Positions 37,097 through 44,879 of a stretch of 64,000 nucleotides of DNA are shown one piece after another; position 1 is the first letter of the stretch, and the number at the start of each line of letters is the position of its first letter. This DNA comes from Nocardia sp. NBC_00403 (GTDB lineage Bacteria > Actinomycetota > Actinomycetes > Mycobacteriales > Mycobacteriaceae), in assembly GCF_036046055.1 (NCBI RefSeq), contig NZ_CP107939.1:1426001-1490000 (forward strand). Reading direction: 5' to 3'. The notes under the pieces were generated by a model. It was not told the origin of the DNA, did no database searches, and saw nothing but the letters and a program-made list of their open reading frames with translations. Position numbers and translations under genes: made by a program.

Positions 37097-37306
37097 GTGG
37101 AGGTTGACTTTACGGGCGCTGTGTGGCGCAAGAGCACACACAGTGGTCCCGACGGGAACTGCGTGGAAGTCGCATTTCTTGTCGACGGCAACGTAGCGGT
37201 TCGCGATACCAAGAACAACGGACGTGGTCCGGCGCTGGCATTCGCGCCGGGTGCGTGGGACGCATTCCTAACGGGAGTAGCAGCGGGGGAGTTCGGTCGC
37301 GCTTAA
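37097..37306 (+). CDS. DUF397 domain protein
   Basis: A 69-residue actinobacterial DUF397 protein (MEVDFTGAVWRKSTHSGPDG, NCVEVAF, VAVRDTKN, FAPGAWDAFLTGV). GTG 37097 follows AAAGGAG. DUF397 genes usually sit beside an XRE-type regulator that they antagonise; none is adjacent here, and the only XRE gene in the window, 19 kb away, lacks a DUF397 partner. It is a free-standing copy with a long upstream region. Confidence 0.88.
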   Translation: MEVDFTGAVWRKSTHSGPDGNCVEVAFLVDGNVAVRDTKNNGRGPALAFAPGAWDAFLTGVAAGEFGRA

Positions 37307-37334
37307 CCGAAGTCGCGTCGAACCGGCCAGGACG

Positions 37335-37362
37335 GGCCCCGAGTCGAAAAGGACTTGGGGCC
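37335..37362 (+). terminator. Hairpin after the DUF397 gene
   Basis: GGCCCCGAGTC pairs with GACTTGGGGCC (one G-T pair) 29 bases after the stop; only a short TTC follows. It sits between convergent genes. Confidence 0.6.
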
Positions 37363-37402
37363 TTCGCGCTGCTCAGGGCTGATGTGCACACGTGGCGCCA
37401 AC

Positions 37403-39055
37403 TCAGTGCGACCAGTGGCCGTTGCCCTCGTGGCTGTTGACCTGGTCCTGATACCGCCGCAGCACGGCGAGCTGCTTGCGCTCTTCCTCGTGCTCGACCG
37501 CCAGGTTGCGCTCGGACTCCGGCCGGGGGTCGGCGCGTAGGAAGGCGCCGGTGCCCGGTTTGCCCGCCGCACCGAGCTTGCTCATCTTCTTTGGTACCGG
37601 CGCACCTTGATACTCCAAGGGCATCGGATGGCCGTGGTCGTCCACCGGGCCGAGCGGCTGATGGATTTCGATGTACTCGCCGTGCGGAAGCCGCTTGATC
37701 ACGCCGGTTTCCACGCCGTGTTCCAGCACCGCCCGGTCGCTGCGCTGCAGGCCGAGGCAGATCCGGTACGCGACGAAGTACGCGATCGGAGGCGCGATCA
37801 GGATGCCGATCCGGCCGATCCAGGTGGTCGCGTTGAGGGAGATGTCGAACTTGTAGGCGAGGATGTCATTGACGCACGAGAGGGTCAGCACCACGTAGAA
37901 GGCGATCACCATGGCGCCGATTGCGGTGCGCACCGGTACATCTCGCGGCCGCTGCAACAGGTTGTGGGAGACGGTGTCTCTGGTCAGCCGCTTCTCGATC
38001 CACGGGTAGGTGATGAGCAACGTGAACACCAGTCCCATGATCAGCGCGCCCCAGACCGGTGCCGGCACCGTGTAGCGGCCGAGATACAGCTCCCACGGCG
38101 GTATCAGGCGCATCATGCCGTCGGTCCACATCATGTAGAAGTCCGGCTGTGAACCCGCGGAGACTTGAGAAGGGTTGTAGGGGCCCATATTCCAGATCGG
38201 ATTGATCTGCAGCAGGCCGCCCATGATCGCCACGATGCCGAGGGTGAAGGCGAAGTAGGCGCCCTGGTCCAGCGAGAAGACCGGCACAATGCGGGTGCCG
38301 ACTACGTTGCGCTCGGTGCGACTCGGCCCGGGGAACTGGGTGTGCTTCTGGTACCAGACCAGCGCGATATGCGCGGCGATCAGCGCGAGCATGATGCCGG
38401 GGAACAGCAGCACGTGTGCGATGAACAGGCGCGGGATGATGATGTTGCCCGGATAGTCGCCGCCGAACATCAGCCAGTGCATCCAGGTGCCGATGATCGG
38501 TATGCCCAGCGTGATCGAGGAGAACGCCGCACGCAGGCCGGTGCCGGACAGGAGATCGTCGGGCAGTGAGTAGCCGAAGTATCCCTCGAACATCGCCAGG
38601 ATGAGCAGCAGCGAGCCGATGACCCAGTTGGCCTCGCGCGGCTTGCGGAACGCACCGGTGAAGAAGACGCGGAAAAGATGCACGATGATCGACGCCGCGA
38701 ACAGCAGCGCGGCCCAGTGGTGGACCTGGCGGACGAACAGGCCGCCGCGCACCTCGAAGGAGATGTTCAACGCGGTCTCGTAGGCCCGCGACATGGTCAC
38801 GCCGCGTAGCGGCTGGTAGGCGCCGTTGTAGACAACCTCGGTCATCGATGGGTCGAAGAACAGGGTCAGGTAGACGCCCGACAGCAGCAGGATGATGAAG
38901 CTGTAGAGGGCGATCTCACCCAGCAGGAACGACCAGTGGGTCGGAAAGACCTTGTTGATCGACCGTTTGACGAATGCCGCAGCCCGGTATCGCTCGTCTG
39001 CGGCATCGGTTTGCGCGCTGAGCTTGCGACTTATCTGACCAGCCATGATCGACAC
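37403..39055 (-). CDS. qcrB: Cytochrome bc1 complex cytochrome b subunit (QcrB), solitary copy
   Basis: The quinol-oxidising cytochrome b of the actinobacterial bc1-aa3 supercomplex. It has 550 residues, the long actinobacterial form. Features in order: [35 protein letters not shown] (heme-ligand His), [32 protein letters not shown] and HVLLFPG (further heme His residues), [10 protein letters not shown] in place of the PEWY loop, and the long C-terminal tail with ALRRYQ-like helices. The normal partners qcrC, qcrA and ctaE are absent; the gene stands alone between divergent neighbours. It is therefore probably a second qcrB copy rather than the main one. GTG 39055 or ATG 39046 is the start. 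Confidence 0.88.
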   Translation of the reverse strand: MSIMAGQISRKLSAQTDAADERYRAAAFVKRSINKVFPTHWSFLLGEIALYSFIILLLSGVYLTLFFDPSMTEVVYNGAYQPLRGVTMSRAYETALNISFEVRGGLFVRQVHHWAALLFAASIIVHLFRVFFTGAFRKPREANWVIGSLLLILAMFEGYFGYSLPDDLLSGTGLRAAFSSITLGIPIIGTWMHWLMFGGDYPGNIIIPRLFIAHVLLFPGIMLALIAAHIALVWYQKHTQFPGPSRTERNVVGTRIVPVFSLDQGAYFAFTLGIVAIMGGLLQINPIWNMGPYNPSQVSAGSQPDFYMMWTDGMMRLIPPWELYLGRYTVPAPVWGALIMGLVFTLLITYPWIEKRLTRDTVSHNLLQRPRDVPVRTAIGAMVIAFYVVLTLSCVNDILAYKFDISLNATTWIGRIGILIAPPIAYFVAYRICLGLQRSDRAVLEHGVETGVIKRLPHGEYIEIHQPLGPVDDHGHPMPLEYQGAPVPKKMSKLGAAGKPGTGAFLRADPRPESERNLAVEHEEERKQLAVLRRYQDQVNSHEGNGHWSH

Positions 39056-39214
39056 CCCGCCCCTCGGTTGAGTGGGATTTTGTTCTACTACAGACGGTAG
39101 CAGAGGATCTGGTCGGAATCGATAGGTTCACCGAACGCCGCTGCGGAACAAGATCATTCAGCGCTTGCCCGCCCGCTCCGGCCGCCGCGAACAACAGCCG
39201 ATATCGTTCGACGA

Positions 39215-40654
39215 GTGAGTTCGATGGCACCCCAGGACGCGACGATGTATTGGCTGTCGAGGCGCACTCACAATGATCTGTTCCTGCTGTATTGCTTCGC
39301 CGACTCCGGCCGTCCGGCCGCGGAGCTGCGTGCGCTGGTCGCCCGGCGCAGCGCGCACATACCCGACTTGCGTCATCGCTTACGCGAAGTGCCTGCGGAT
39401 CTGGACTATCCATCGTGGATACCCTGTGATTTCGCCGCCGAGCAATTCATGGAACACGTACCGCCGGAATCGAATTGGCCGACTGTGTTGAAGGTGCTCG
39501 GCAAACTACTCGGCACCGTCCTGGACGCGACGGTGCGCCCCTGGCGATTGCACCTTTTCCGTGACGTCATCGGAGTGCCGGGTCGGCTGCCCGATGCGGG
39601 TCCCGCGACAGTGGTGGTGCTCCAGATGTCGCACGCCCTGGCCGATGGGCGACGGGCCGCGCAGATCGCCCGCGCGCTGTTCTCGGAGTCCGCTGCCACC
39701 GACCAGGAGCGCGCCGGCTCCCCGCCACGCACGCCGCTGCGGAGGTGGGTGCCGACCGGATCTGTGCTGCTCGATTCCGCTCGGACGGCTGCCGTGCTCG
39801 GGTTGCTGCGCACGCCCATCCAGGTGATGCGGACCGCCGTGCGCGGCTATCACGCCTACCGGTCGCAGCAGGAGCTGGCCGAACTCACCGCCACCGGGCA
39901 GGTGCCCGCGCCGGGGCCGGGCTTTACGCCCAGCCTGGTCAACCCCGCGACGGAGGTCGGCGATTCGGATCATCGAGTGCGCATGATCGTTTGCACGCCG
40001 GATCAGTTGCGCATCCCAGACCGGACGGTGACCGTGGTTGTTTTGACCGCGATATCGCTCGCGCTCACGCGCTACCTCGAATCGCGCGGTGCACAGGTGG
40101 ATCGGCTGGGCGCGCAGGTGCCGATGGCGCTACCGGGGGTGTCCACACCCCGCAACAACTACCGCAGCCTCGGCGTCGACCTCTTCGTCGCCGAACCCGA
40201 TATCCGCCTGCGCTCGCGTCGCATCGCCGATGCGCTGGGTGACCGGATGGCCCGCGCCGGGCATCCGCTGCTTGCCGCGCAAGACCGCGTCACCGCCGTC
40301 GTCCCCGCGACGCTATTGCGTCGCGACATCGATCGCTACCCGCTCGACACCGTCCCCGACTCGATCGCAGGCCACACCGTGGTCTCCAGCGTCCACCGCG
40401 GCCCCGCCGATCTCACTTTCGGCGGCGGCCGAGTCCTCTTCACCGCGGGTTTCCCCGCACTCGGCTCGGTCATGCACCTGACCCACGGCGTGCACGGCCT
40501 CAGCGAGGATGCCGAGGGTCGTGGCGCGACGATCACGATTTCGATCCACGCCGACGTGGCGGCGCTGCCGGATATCGATGTCTACTCGGACCTGCTGGTC
40601 GCGGCATTGCGTGAGATAGCGCATGCGCACGAGGCGGCCGACGAAGCCGGCTGA
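39215..40654 (+). CDS. Wax ester synthase/diacylglycerol acyltransferase (WS/DGAT) family protein
   Basis: A 479-residue acyltransferase of the bacterial WS/DGAT superfamily, which esterifies fatty alcohols or diacylglycerol for storage lipid. The condensation-domain-like active site appears as MSHALADGRRAAQ, i.e. H-x3-D-G with only one His of the usual HH pair. Other family features are DATMYWLSRRTHND near the N-terminus and TPRNNYRSLGVDLF, corresponding to the conserved N-x-R block. Most WS/DGATs read HHxxxDG, so catalytic strength or substrate may differ. GTG 39215 and ATG 39224 are possible starts. It is divergent from qcrB. Confidence 0.72.
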   Translation: MSSMAPQDATMYWLSRRTHNDLFLLYCFADSGRPAAELRALVARRSAHIPDLRHRLREVPADLDYPSWIPCDFAAEQFMEHVPPESNWPTVLKVLGKLLGTVLDATVRPWRLHLFRDVIGVPGRLPDAGPATVVVLQMSHALADGRRAAQIARALFSESAATDQERAGSPPRTPLRRWVPTGSVLLDSARTAAVLGLLRTPIQVMRTAVRGYHAYRSQQELAELTATGQVPAPGPGFTPSLVNPATEVGDSDHRVRMIVCTPDQLRIPDRTVTVVVLTAISLALTRYLESRGAQVDRLGAQVPMALPGVSTPRNNYRSLGVDLFVAEPDIRLRSRRIADALGDRMARAGHPLLAAQDRVTAVVPATLLRRDIDRYPLDTVPDSIAGHTVVSSVHRGPADLTFGGGRVLFTAGFPALGSVMHLTHGVHGLSEDAEGRGATITISIHADVAALPDIDVYSDLLVAALREIAHAHEAADEAG

Positions 40655-41162
40655 TTCGGAATCCGGCAAGGTAGGCGACCAACAATGGGTCGATGCGGCT
40701 CGGACCCCGCCGCGTGCGGGCGCTGGCCTGTGCCCGAGGCTACCGTCGGTCTGGACCCGGACATGCAGTACTTCTACTCATGACCCGACTGGGTCCGCAT
40801 GCTCGAATGTATTGGACGCCCGGATCTTTGACCCGGACGTCGCCGATCACCGCGGTACTCCGGATCGGCCGCACAGCAGGGGGCACGCGCATGTCGACAC
40901 CGAATACCCGTTCGTCCGCGCATGTTTCAGTGGGTCAGTGGATTGCGCGAGCGATCGCCATCGCGGTGCTGATTCCGCTGCGTCTGCTCTGTGGGTCGAC
41001 GTGAACATCGCGACGCCGATGAACAGGTGGGCCACCGAGATCGTGACGAGTGTTTTCGGCCGCTGATTCGTCGATACTGAAGTCCTGCCGCAGCACGGTG
41101 CCGGCGACTGGCAACCGGTCCATATATTCAGGGCCGGGCCTGTCGTTGAAATGCGCCGTCAG
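40655..41162. other. Gap without a recognisable gene
   Basis: Short frames exist on both strands but none has protein-like composition, a ribosome site or a family pattern. No clear promoter or terminator was found. Confidence 0.5.
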
Positions 41163-41528
41163 CTATCTGTGAGACCAGCCGTTGGGAGACATGGGGCTCC
41201 CGCCATAGTTCCAGCCATAGTTCTCGCCCTGCTTACCGCCCTGATTCTCGCCTTTGCTCCAGCCCTGGTCCCAGCCGTGGCCGCATTCTTCGTCCTTGCT
41301 GTCGCTGTCTTTTTCCTTGATCAAGCCCCATTGGCTTTCGCGATTGCACCATAGGTCGTCACTGTGACATTGAGGGTAATTCGTTTGCGCCACACCGGGT
41401 GTGAGCATTGGTGCCGCTATGGCAGGAATAGCTACCGCCAGTGTTGGAATCGCCGCCGCGGCTCCCGCCAGCGCAATATTGGCAAGTAGCCGGCATGCGC
41501 CGATGCTGTGGGTCCTGTTGATAATCAT
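41163..41528 (-). CDS. Small secreted protein with Gly/Trp/Asn-rich tail
   Basis: A 121-residue exported protein from ATG 41528, with AAGTAGG upstream. A signal peptide (LANIALAGAAAAIPTLAVAI then PAIAA) is followed by a short mature protein. It has CHSDDLWC and a third Cys in EECGHG, a charged middle (IKEKDSDSKDEE) and a tail rich in Gly, Trp, Asn and Gln (GHGWDQGWSKGENQGGKQG). No family is recognised. The composition suggests an extended cell-surface or secreted polypeptide. It is divergent from the capA-like gene. Confidence 0.7.
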   Translation of the reverse strand: MIINRTHSIGACRLLANIALAGAAAAIPTLAVAIPAIAAPMLTPGVAQTNYPQCHSDDLWCNRESQWGLIKEKDSDSKDEECGHGWDQGWSKGENQGGKQGENYGWNYGGSPMSPNGWSHR

Positions 41529-41717
41529 GATGCCTACTTCCGGCGAGTTCGTCGCGCAGACCAACTCGCCGATTGTCGAGCTCATTGACATTCCCCGACT
41601 TCCTGATTTTAAGACCGCGCCACCTGTCATCGCCAGCGCTGCGCGATTCTGTTTATTTCGGCACTGTGCCGGATCGCGGACCGGCCGCCCACATTACTGA
41701 TTTCCAGAAATTCGGAA

Positions 41718-42839
41718 ATGAACGACAATGGTGGTATGACGACCGTGCTGCTGGGCGGCGACGTCATGCTGGGCCGCGGGGTGGACCAGATTCTGCCGCA
41801 TCCCGGCGATCCGAGGCTGCGCGAACGATACGTCGACGATGCACGGACATATGTGGAGTTGGCCGAACGTGCGAACGGCCTCTTTATCCGCCCGGTGGAT
41901 TTCCGCCGTCCGTGGGGTGCTGTCCTGCCGATCCTCGCGCAGTTCGACCCCGACGTGCGGTTGATCAACCTGGAAACCGCGATCACCGCCGACGGCGCAT
42001 TCGACCCTGCCAAAGGCATCCACTACCGGATGAGCCCGGACAACCTGCCGGTGTTGACAGTTGTCGCGCCGGTCGTGTGCGCACTGGCCAACAACCACAT
42101 CCTCGACTTCGGTATCGAAGGCCTGGCCGACACCCTCGAAGCGCTCGATTCCGCGGGTATCCACCACGCCGGAGCGGGTGCGGATCTCGACAACGCCCTG
42201 GTCCCGGCGATATCAGAACTCGAGGGCGGACGTCGGGCGGTGATCGTCTCGGTCGCGGCGGGATCGAGCGGGGTTCCGGATTACTGGGCCGCATGTCGTG
42301 ATCGGCCAGGGCTGTGGTGGGTCGGCAATTCGCCGAGTGTTCGTGCCGCCGACGAGGTGGCGGCAAATGTTTTGGCGCATAAGCGTGTTCGCGATATCGC
42401 TATCGTCTCCATACATTGGGGACCCAACTGGGGCTACGGGGTGGCACTGAGCGAAACGCAGTTTGCACATCGGTTGATCGATGCCGGCGTCGACCTGGTG
42501 CACGGGCATTCCGCACACCATCCGCGGCCGATCGAAATCTATCGGGGCAAACCGATTCTGTACGGGTGCGGCGATGTCATCGACGACTACGAGGGCATTC
42601 ATGGCCATGAGCGGTACCGCACCGATCTTCGTCTGCTGTATCTGGTGACGATCGATATCGATGCGGTGGAAGTGCAAATGATTCCGCTGCGGGTTCGGCG
42701 CATGCGCCTCGAATCGGCCGCGCGCAGCGAATCCCGATGGCTGTGCGAGACCATCGAGCAAATAAGCCGCGGCTTCGGCACACGCGTGGCGATGCGGCAC
42801 GACGACCTACCCGTGGTATTCAAGGACGCGAAACGCTGA
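41718..42839 (+). CDS. CapA family (poly-gamma-glutamate synthesis-type) metallophosphatase-fold protein
   Basis: A 373-residue CapA/PgsA-like protein. The calcineurin-like fold shows TTVLLGGDVMLGRGVDQ, RLINLETAIT, CALANNHILDFGIEGL, VSIHWGPNWGYG and LVHGHSAHHPRPIEIYRGKP, giving the expected metal ligands (Asp, Asn-His, His). No signal peptide is visible, which is unusual for a capsule-linked enzyme, and the role may be different from polyglutamate anchoring. It precedes the hydratase operon by about 200 bases on the same strand; a functional link is unproven. Confidence 0.82.
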   Translation: MNDNGGMTTVLLGGDVMLGRGVDQILPHPGDPRLRERYVDDARTYVELAERANGLFIRPVDFRRPWGAVLPILAQFDPDVRLINLETAITADGAFDPAKGIHYRMSPDNLPVLTVVAPVVCALANNHILDFGIEGLADTLEALDSAGIHHAGAGADLDNALVPAISELEGGRRAVIVSVAAGSSGVPDYWAACRDRPGLWWVGNSPSVRAADEVAANVLAHKRVRDIAIVSIHWGPNWGYGVALSETQFAHRLIDAGVDLVHGHSAHHPRPIEIYRGKPILYGCGDVIDDYEGIHGHERYRTDLRLLYLVTIDIDAVEVQMIPLRVRRMRLESAARSESRWLCETIEQISRGFGTRVAMRHDDLPVVFKDAKR

Positions 42840-43041
42840 GCTCGAGCACCCTTCAGCACAGCGATCTTGACGTGTACCCTTGGCAAGCGGATGACGCAAT
42901 TGCGATAGGTGTCACATTGCCGCCGGTGTTTCCCACCTGCGGGATCATCGGCCAGCCGCTCCAGCGGTCGGCCATAGCCTGGTGTGCGCCGTATGTAATC
43001 ACCCGGTCGGGAGATATCGGATCTGTCGCAACGGAGACCTC

Positions 43042-43467
43042 ATGAGTTCACCGAACCGATTCGACGAACTTCAACATCGCGTCGCAGACATCGCTCCAGT
43101 GTTCCGTACCCCGCTGGATTCCCCGTACGAGATCTCGAACGCATTGTTTGCCGCTCTCCGTCACGTCCTGCACGACGTCGGCGGACAGCCGGATATGCCG
43201 GTCGAATACCAGGAAAAAGTCGAAGAACCCTGGGAGATGAACACTTACGTCACCTGCGAATGCCTCGGCTGGCGTGGCGTGTGGAATTCCGAGGAACGCC
43301 GCCGAGCCGAGAACGACCTCGGCGCGACGCTGTACTTCGGTCTGCCCTATTACGCACGTTGGGCGACTGTCGCCGCGAAGTACCTGATCAACAAGGGTTT
43401 GATCACCCCCGACGAGCTGTCGGCGAAATTGGACGAGGTACGCGCACGGATGGAGGCGCGGACATGA
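43042..43467 (+). CDS. scnB: Thiocyanate hydrolase beta-type / nitrile hydratase beta N-terminal-type subunit
   Basis: A 141-residue protein that matches the N-terminal half of nitrile hydratase beta, i.e. the beta subunit of thiocyanate hydrolase. Landmarks are DSPYEISNALFAALRHVLHD, VTCECLGWRGVW, LGATLYFGLPYYARW and NKGLITPDELSAKLDEVRAR. In ordinary nitrile hydratases this half is fused to the SH3-like half found in the next gene; the separation here is as in thiocyanate hydrolase and in the three-subunit toyocamycin nitrile hydratase. ATG 43042 follows GGAGACC. It overlaps the next gene by ATGA. The symbol is tentative. Confidence 0.8.
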   Translation: MSSPNRFDELQHRVADIAPVFRTPLDSPYEISNALFAALRHVLHDVGGQPDMPVEYQEKVEEPWEMNTYVTCECLGWRGVWNSEERRRAENDLGATLYFGLPYYARWATVAAKYLINKGLITPDELSAKLDEVRARMEART

Positions 43468-43763
43468 CCAGGAAGTACGAGATCGGCGATCGCGTTCGGG
43501 TTCGGGACAAGACGTCGATGTTCCACACCCGCACCCAGGCGTACACCCGCGGGCGCACGGGCGTTGTCGTCGAACACCGGCCCGAGTGGGTGATTCCGGA
43601 GGACGAGGCATGGGGCCGCGACGACGGCCGCGTCGAACCGTTCTACGTGGTGCGGTTCCGCCAGATAGATCTGTGGCCCAAATACACCGGCTTCGCCGTC
43701 GACACCCTGGAGACGGAGGTCTCCGAGCGTTGGCTCGAGCACGCAGAGGAGGATGCCAAGTGA
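43464..43763 (+). CDS. scnA: Thiocyanate hydrolase alpha-type / nitrile hydratase beta C-terminal-type subunit
   Basis: A 99-residue SH3-like subunit equivalent to the C-terminal half of nitrile hydratase beta: MTRKYEIGDRVRVRDKTSMF, HTRTQAYTRGRTGVVV, YVVRFRQIDLW and DTLETEVSERWLEHA. It covers the metal-centre subunit in such enzymes and supplies part of the substrate channel. It is coupled on both sides by four-base overlaps (ATGA, GTGA), so subunits are made in fixed order. The order beta-type, alpha-type, gamma-type matches scnB-scnA-scnC. The symbol is tentative. Confidence 0.8.
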   Translation: MTRKYEIGDRVRVRDKTSMFHTRTQAYTRGRTGVVVEHRPEWVIPEDEAWGRDDGRVEPFYVVRFRQIDLWPKYTGFAVDTLETEVSERWLEHAEEDAK

Positions 43764-44470
43764 GTCAGACCCACGATCACGGGGCGCACGCAGCGATCCA
43801 GACGACCGGAGAGATCAGCGAGTTCGAGGTCTTGGAGACGGCGATTCGCGAACTCGCCATCGAAAAGGGCCTCTTCTCGCAGGAAGATCACCGACGCTTC
43901 TCCGAGTGGGCCGAATCGGTCGGTCCGCACGGCGGATCGAAATTGGTCGCGAAGGCGTGGACGGATCCGGATTTCAAGGCGCGCCTGCTCGCCGACGGTA
44001 CCGAGACGTGCAAGGAGGTCGGCATCGACTGGCGTGACCCGACCGGCTCCGGAACGCCGAGCGACTACACGTACTTCTACGTGCTGGAGAACACGCCCGA
44101 GGTGCACAACGTGATCGTGTGCACGCTGTGTTCGTGCTACCCGCGCCCGGTTCTGGGTATGTCTCCGGACTGGTATCGCACCCCCAATTACCGTCGGCGC
44201 CTCGTGCGTTGGCCCCGCGAGGTGCTCGCCGAATTCGGCCTGCATTTTCCGCCCGACGTCGAGGTCCGGGTGCACGACTCGAACCAGAAGTCTCGGTTCA
44301 TGGTGATGCCGATGCGGCCCGAAGGCACCGAGGGCTGGACGGAAGAGCAACTGGCGGCCATCGTCACTCGGGACACGATGATCGGCGTGGCATTGCCGCA
44401 GGTCGACTGGACCGCGCAGGCGCCGCCGGACCAGGCCGAGGCCGCCACGGGACGAGGTGGTCGGCAGTGA
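43760..44470 (+). CDS. scnC: Thiocyanate hydrolase gamma-type / nitrile hydratase alpha-type catalytic subunit
   Basis: A 236-residue catalytic subunit that binds cobalt in the claw motif CTLCSC (Cys121, Cys124, Cys126), where the second and third Cys are normally oxidised to sulfinic and sulfenic acids. CTLCSC is the cobalt-type sequence; iron enzymes read CSLCSC. Family features: AIRELAIEKGLFSQEDHRR, VAKAWTDPDFKARLLADGTE, DYTYFYVLENTPEVHNVIVC and RRRLVRWPREVLAEFGL. Length is close to the 243-residue thiocyanate hydrolase gamma subunit. Substrate (thiocyanate versus a nitrile) cannot be settled from sequence alone. The symbol is tentative. Confidence 0.85.
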   Translation: MSQTHDHGAHAAIQTTGEISEFEVLETAIRELAIEKGLFSQEDHRRFSEWAESVGPHGGSKLVAKAWTDPDFKARLLADGTETCKEVGIDWRDPTGSGTPSDYTYFYVLENTPEVHNVIVCTLCSCYPRPVLGMSPDWYRTPNYRRRLVRWPREVLAEFGLHFPPDVEVRVHDSNQKSRFMVMPMRPEGTEGWTEEQLAAIVTRDTMIGVALPQVDWTAQAPPDQAEAATGRGGRQ

Positions 44471-44796
44471 CAAGCGGTCCGTACGAGGTTCTCCTGCACA
44501 CATTGGACCCCGAGTCGCACCGGGAGAGCTCGCTTCCCGAACTCGACCGCAAGCCGGACCCGTGGGAGTCGAGCATGCAGGCGACGTGCGAATGCCTGTC
44601 CTGGCGCGGCACATTGGACAACCTGGAACGCCGCCATGTCGAGGATGCACTCGGCGAGACGATCTACCACGGCTTCCCCGTGCGAACCCGATCGGTAGTC
44701 GTGACGGCCCACACGCTGATGGATCGCGGACTGATCACCCCGGAGGAGTTGCAGGCGCGAATGGAGGTGATTCGGGCGCGGTTCAACCGGGAGTAG
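44467..44796 (+). CDS. Beta-subunit-like activator / cobalt-loading chaperone (P15K/NhlE-type)
   Basis: A 109-residue paralogue of the first subunit in this operon: TCECLSWRGTLDNLERRHVE, LGETIYHGFPVRTRSVVV and DRGLITPEELQARMEVIRAR align with the same blocks in the gene at 43042. In thiocyanate hydrolase (P15K) and cobalt nitrile hydratases (P14K/NhlE) a beta-like protein at this position loads cobalt and drives cysteine oxidation by subunit exchange. It begins at GTG 44467, overlapping the catalytic subunit by GTGA. The chaperone role is inferred from homology and position. Confidence 0.72.
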   Translation: MTSGPYEVLLHTLDPESHRESSLPELDRKPDPWESSMQATCECLSWRGTLDNLERRHVEDALGETIYHGFPVRTRSVVVTAHTLMDRGLITPEELQARMEVIRARFNRE

Positions 44797-44879
44797 CGAT
44801 GATGCCCGCGCCGACAACACGGCTCGAGAAATAGCCCGATCATGACTCGTCCAACCGCTGCTGCATCGTGGGGTGCGCA

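Noticed and set aside
40623..41123. Possible genes on both strands after the acyltransferase
   Set aside because: No ribosome site, no family pattern, and protein composition looks random.
43042..44470. Ordinary two-subunit nitrile hydratase
   Set aside because: The beta halves are separate genes and no amidase is nearby, which fits thiocyanate hydrolase or a three-subunit hydratase better.
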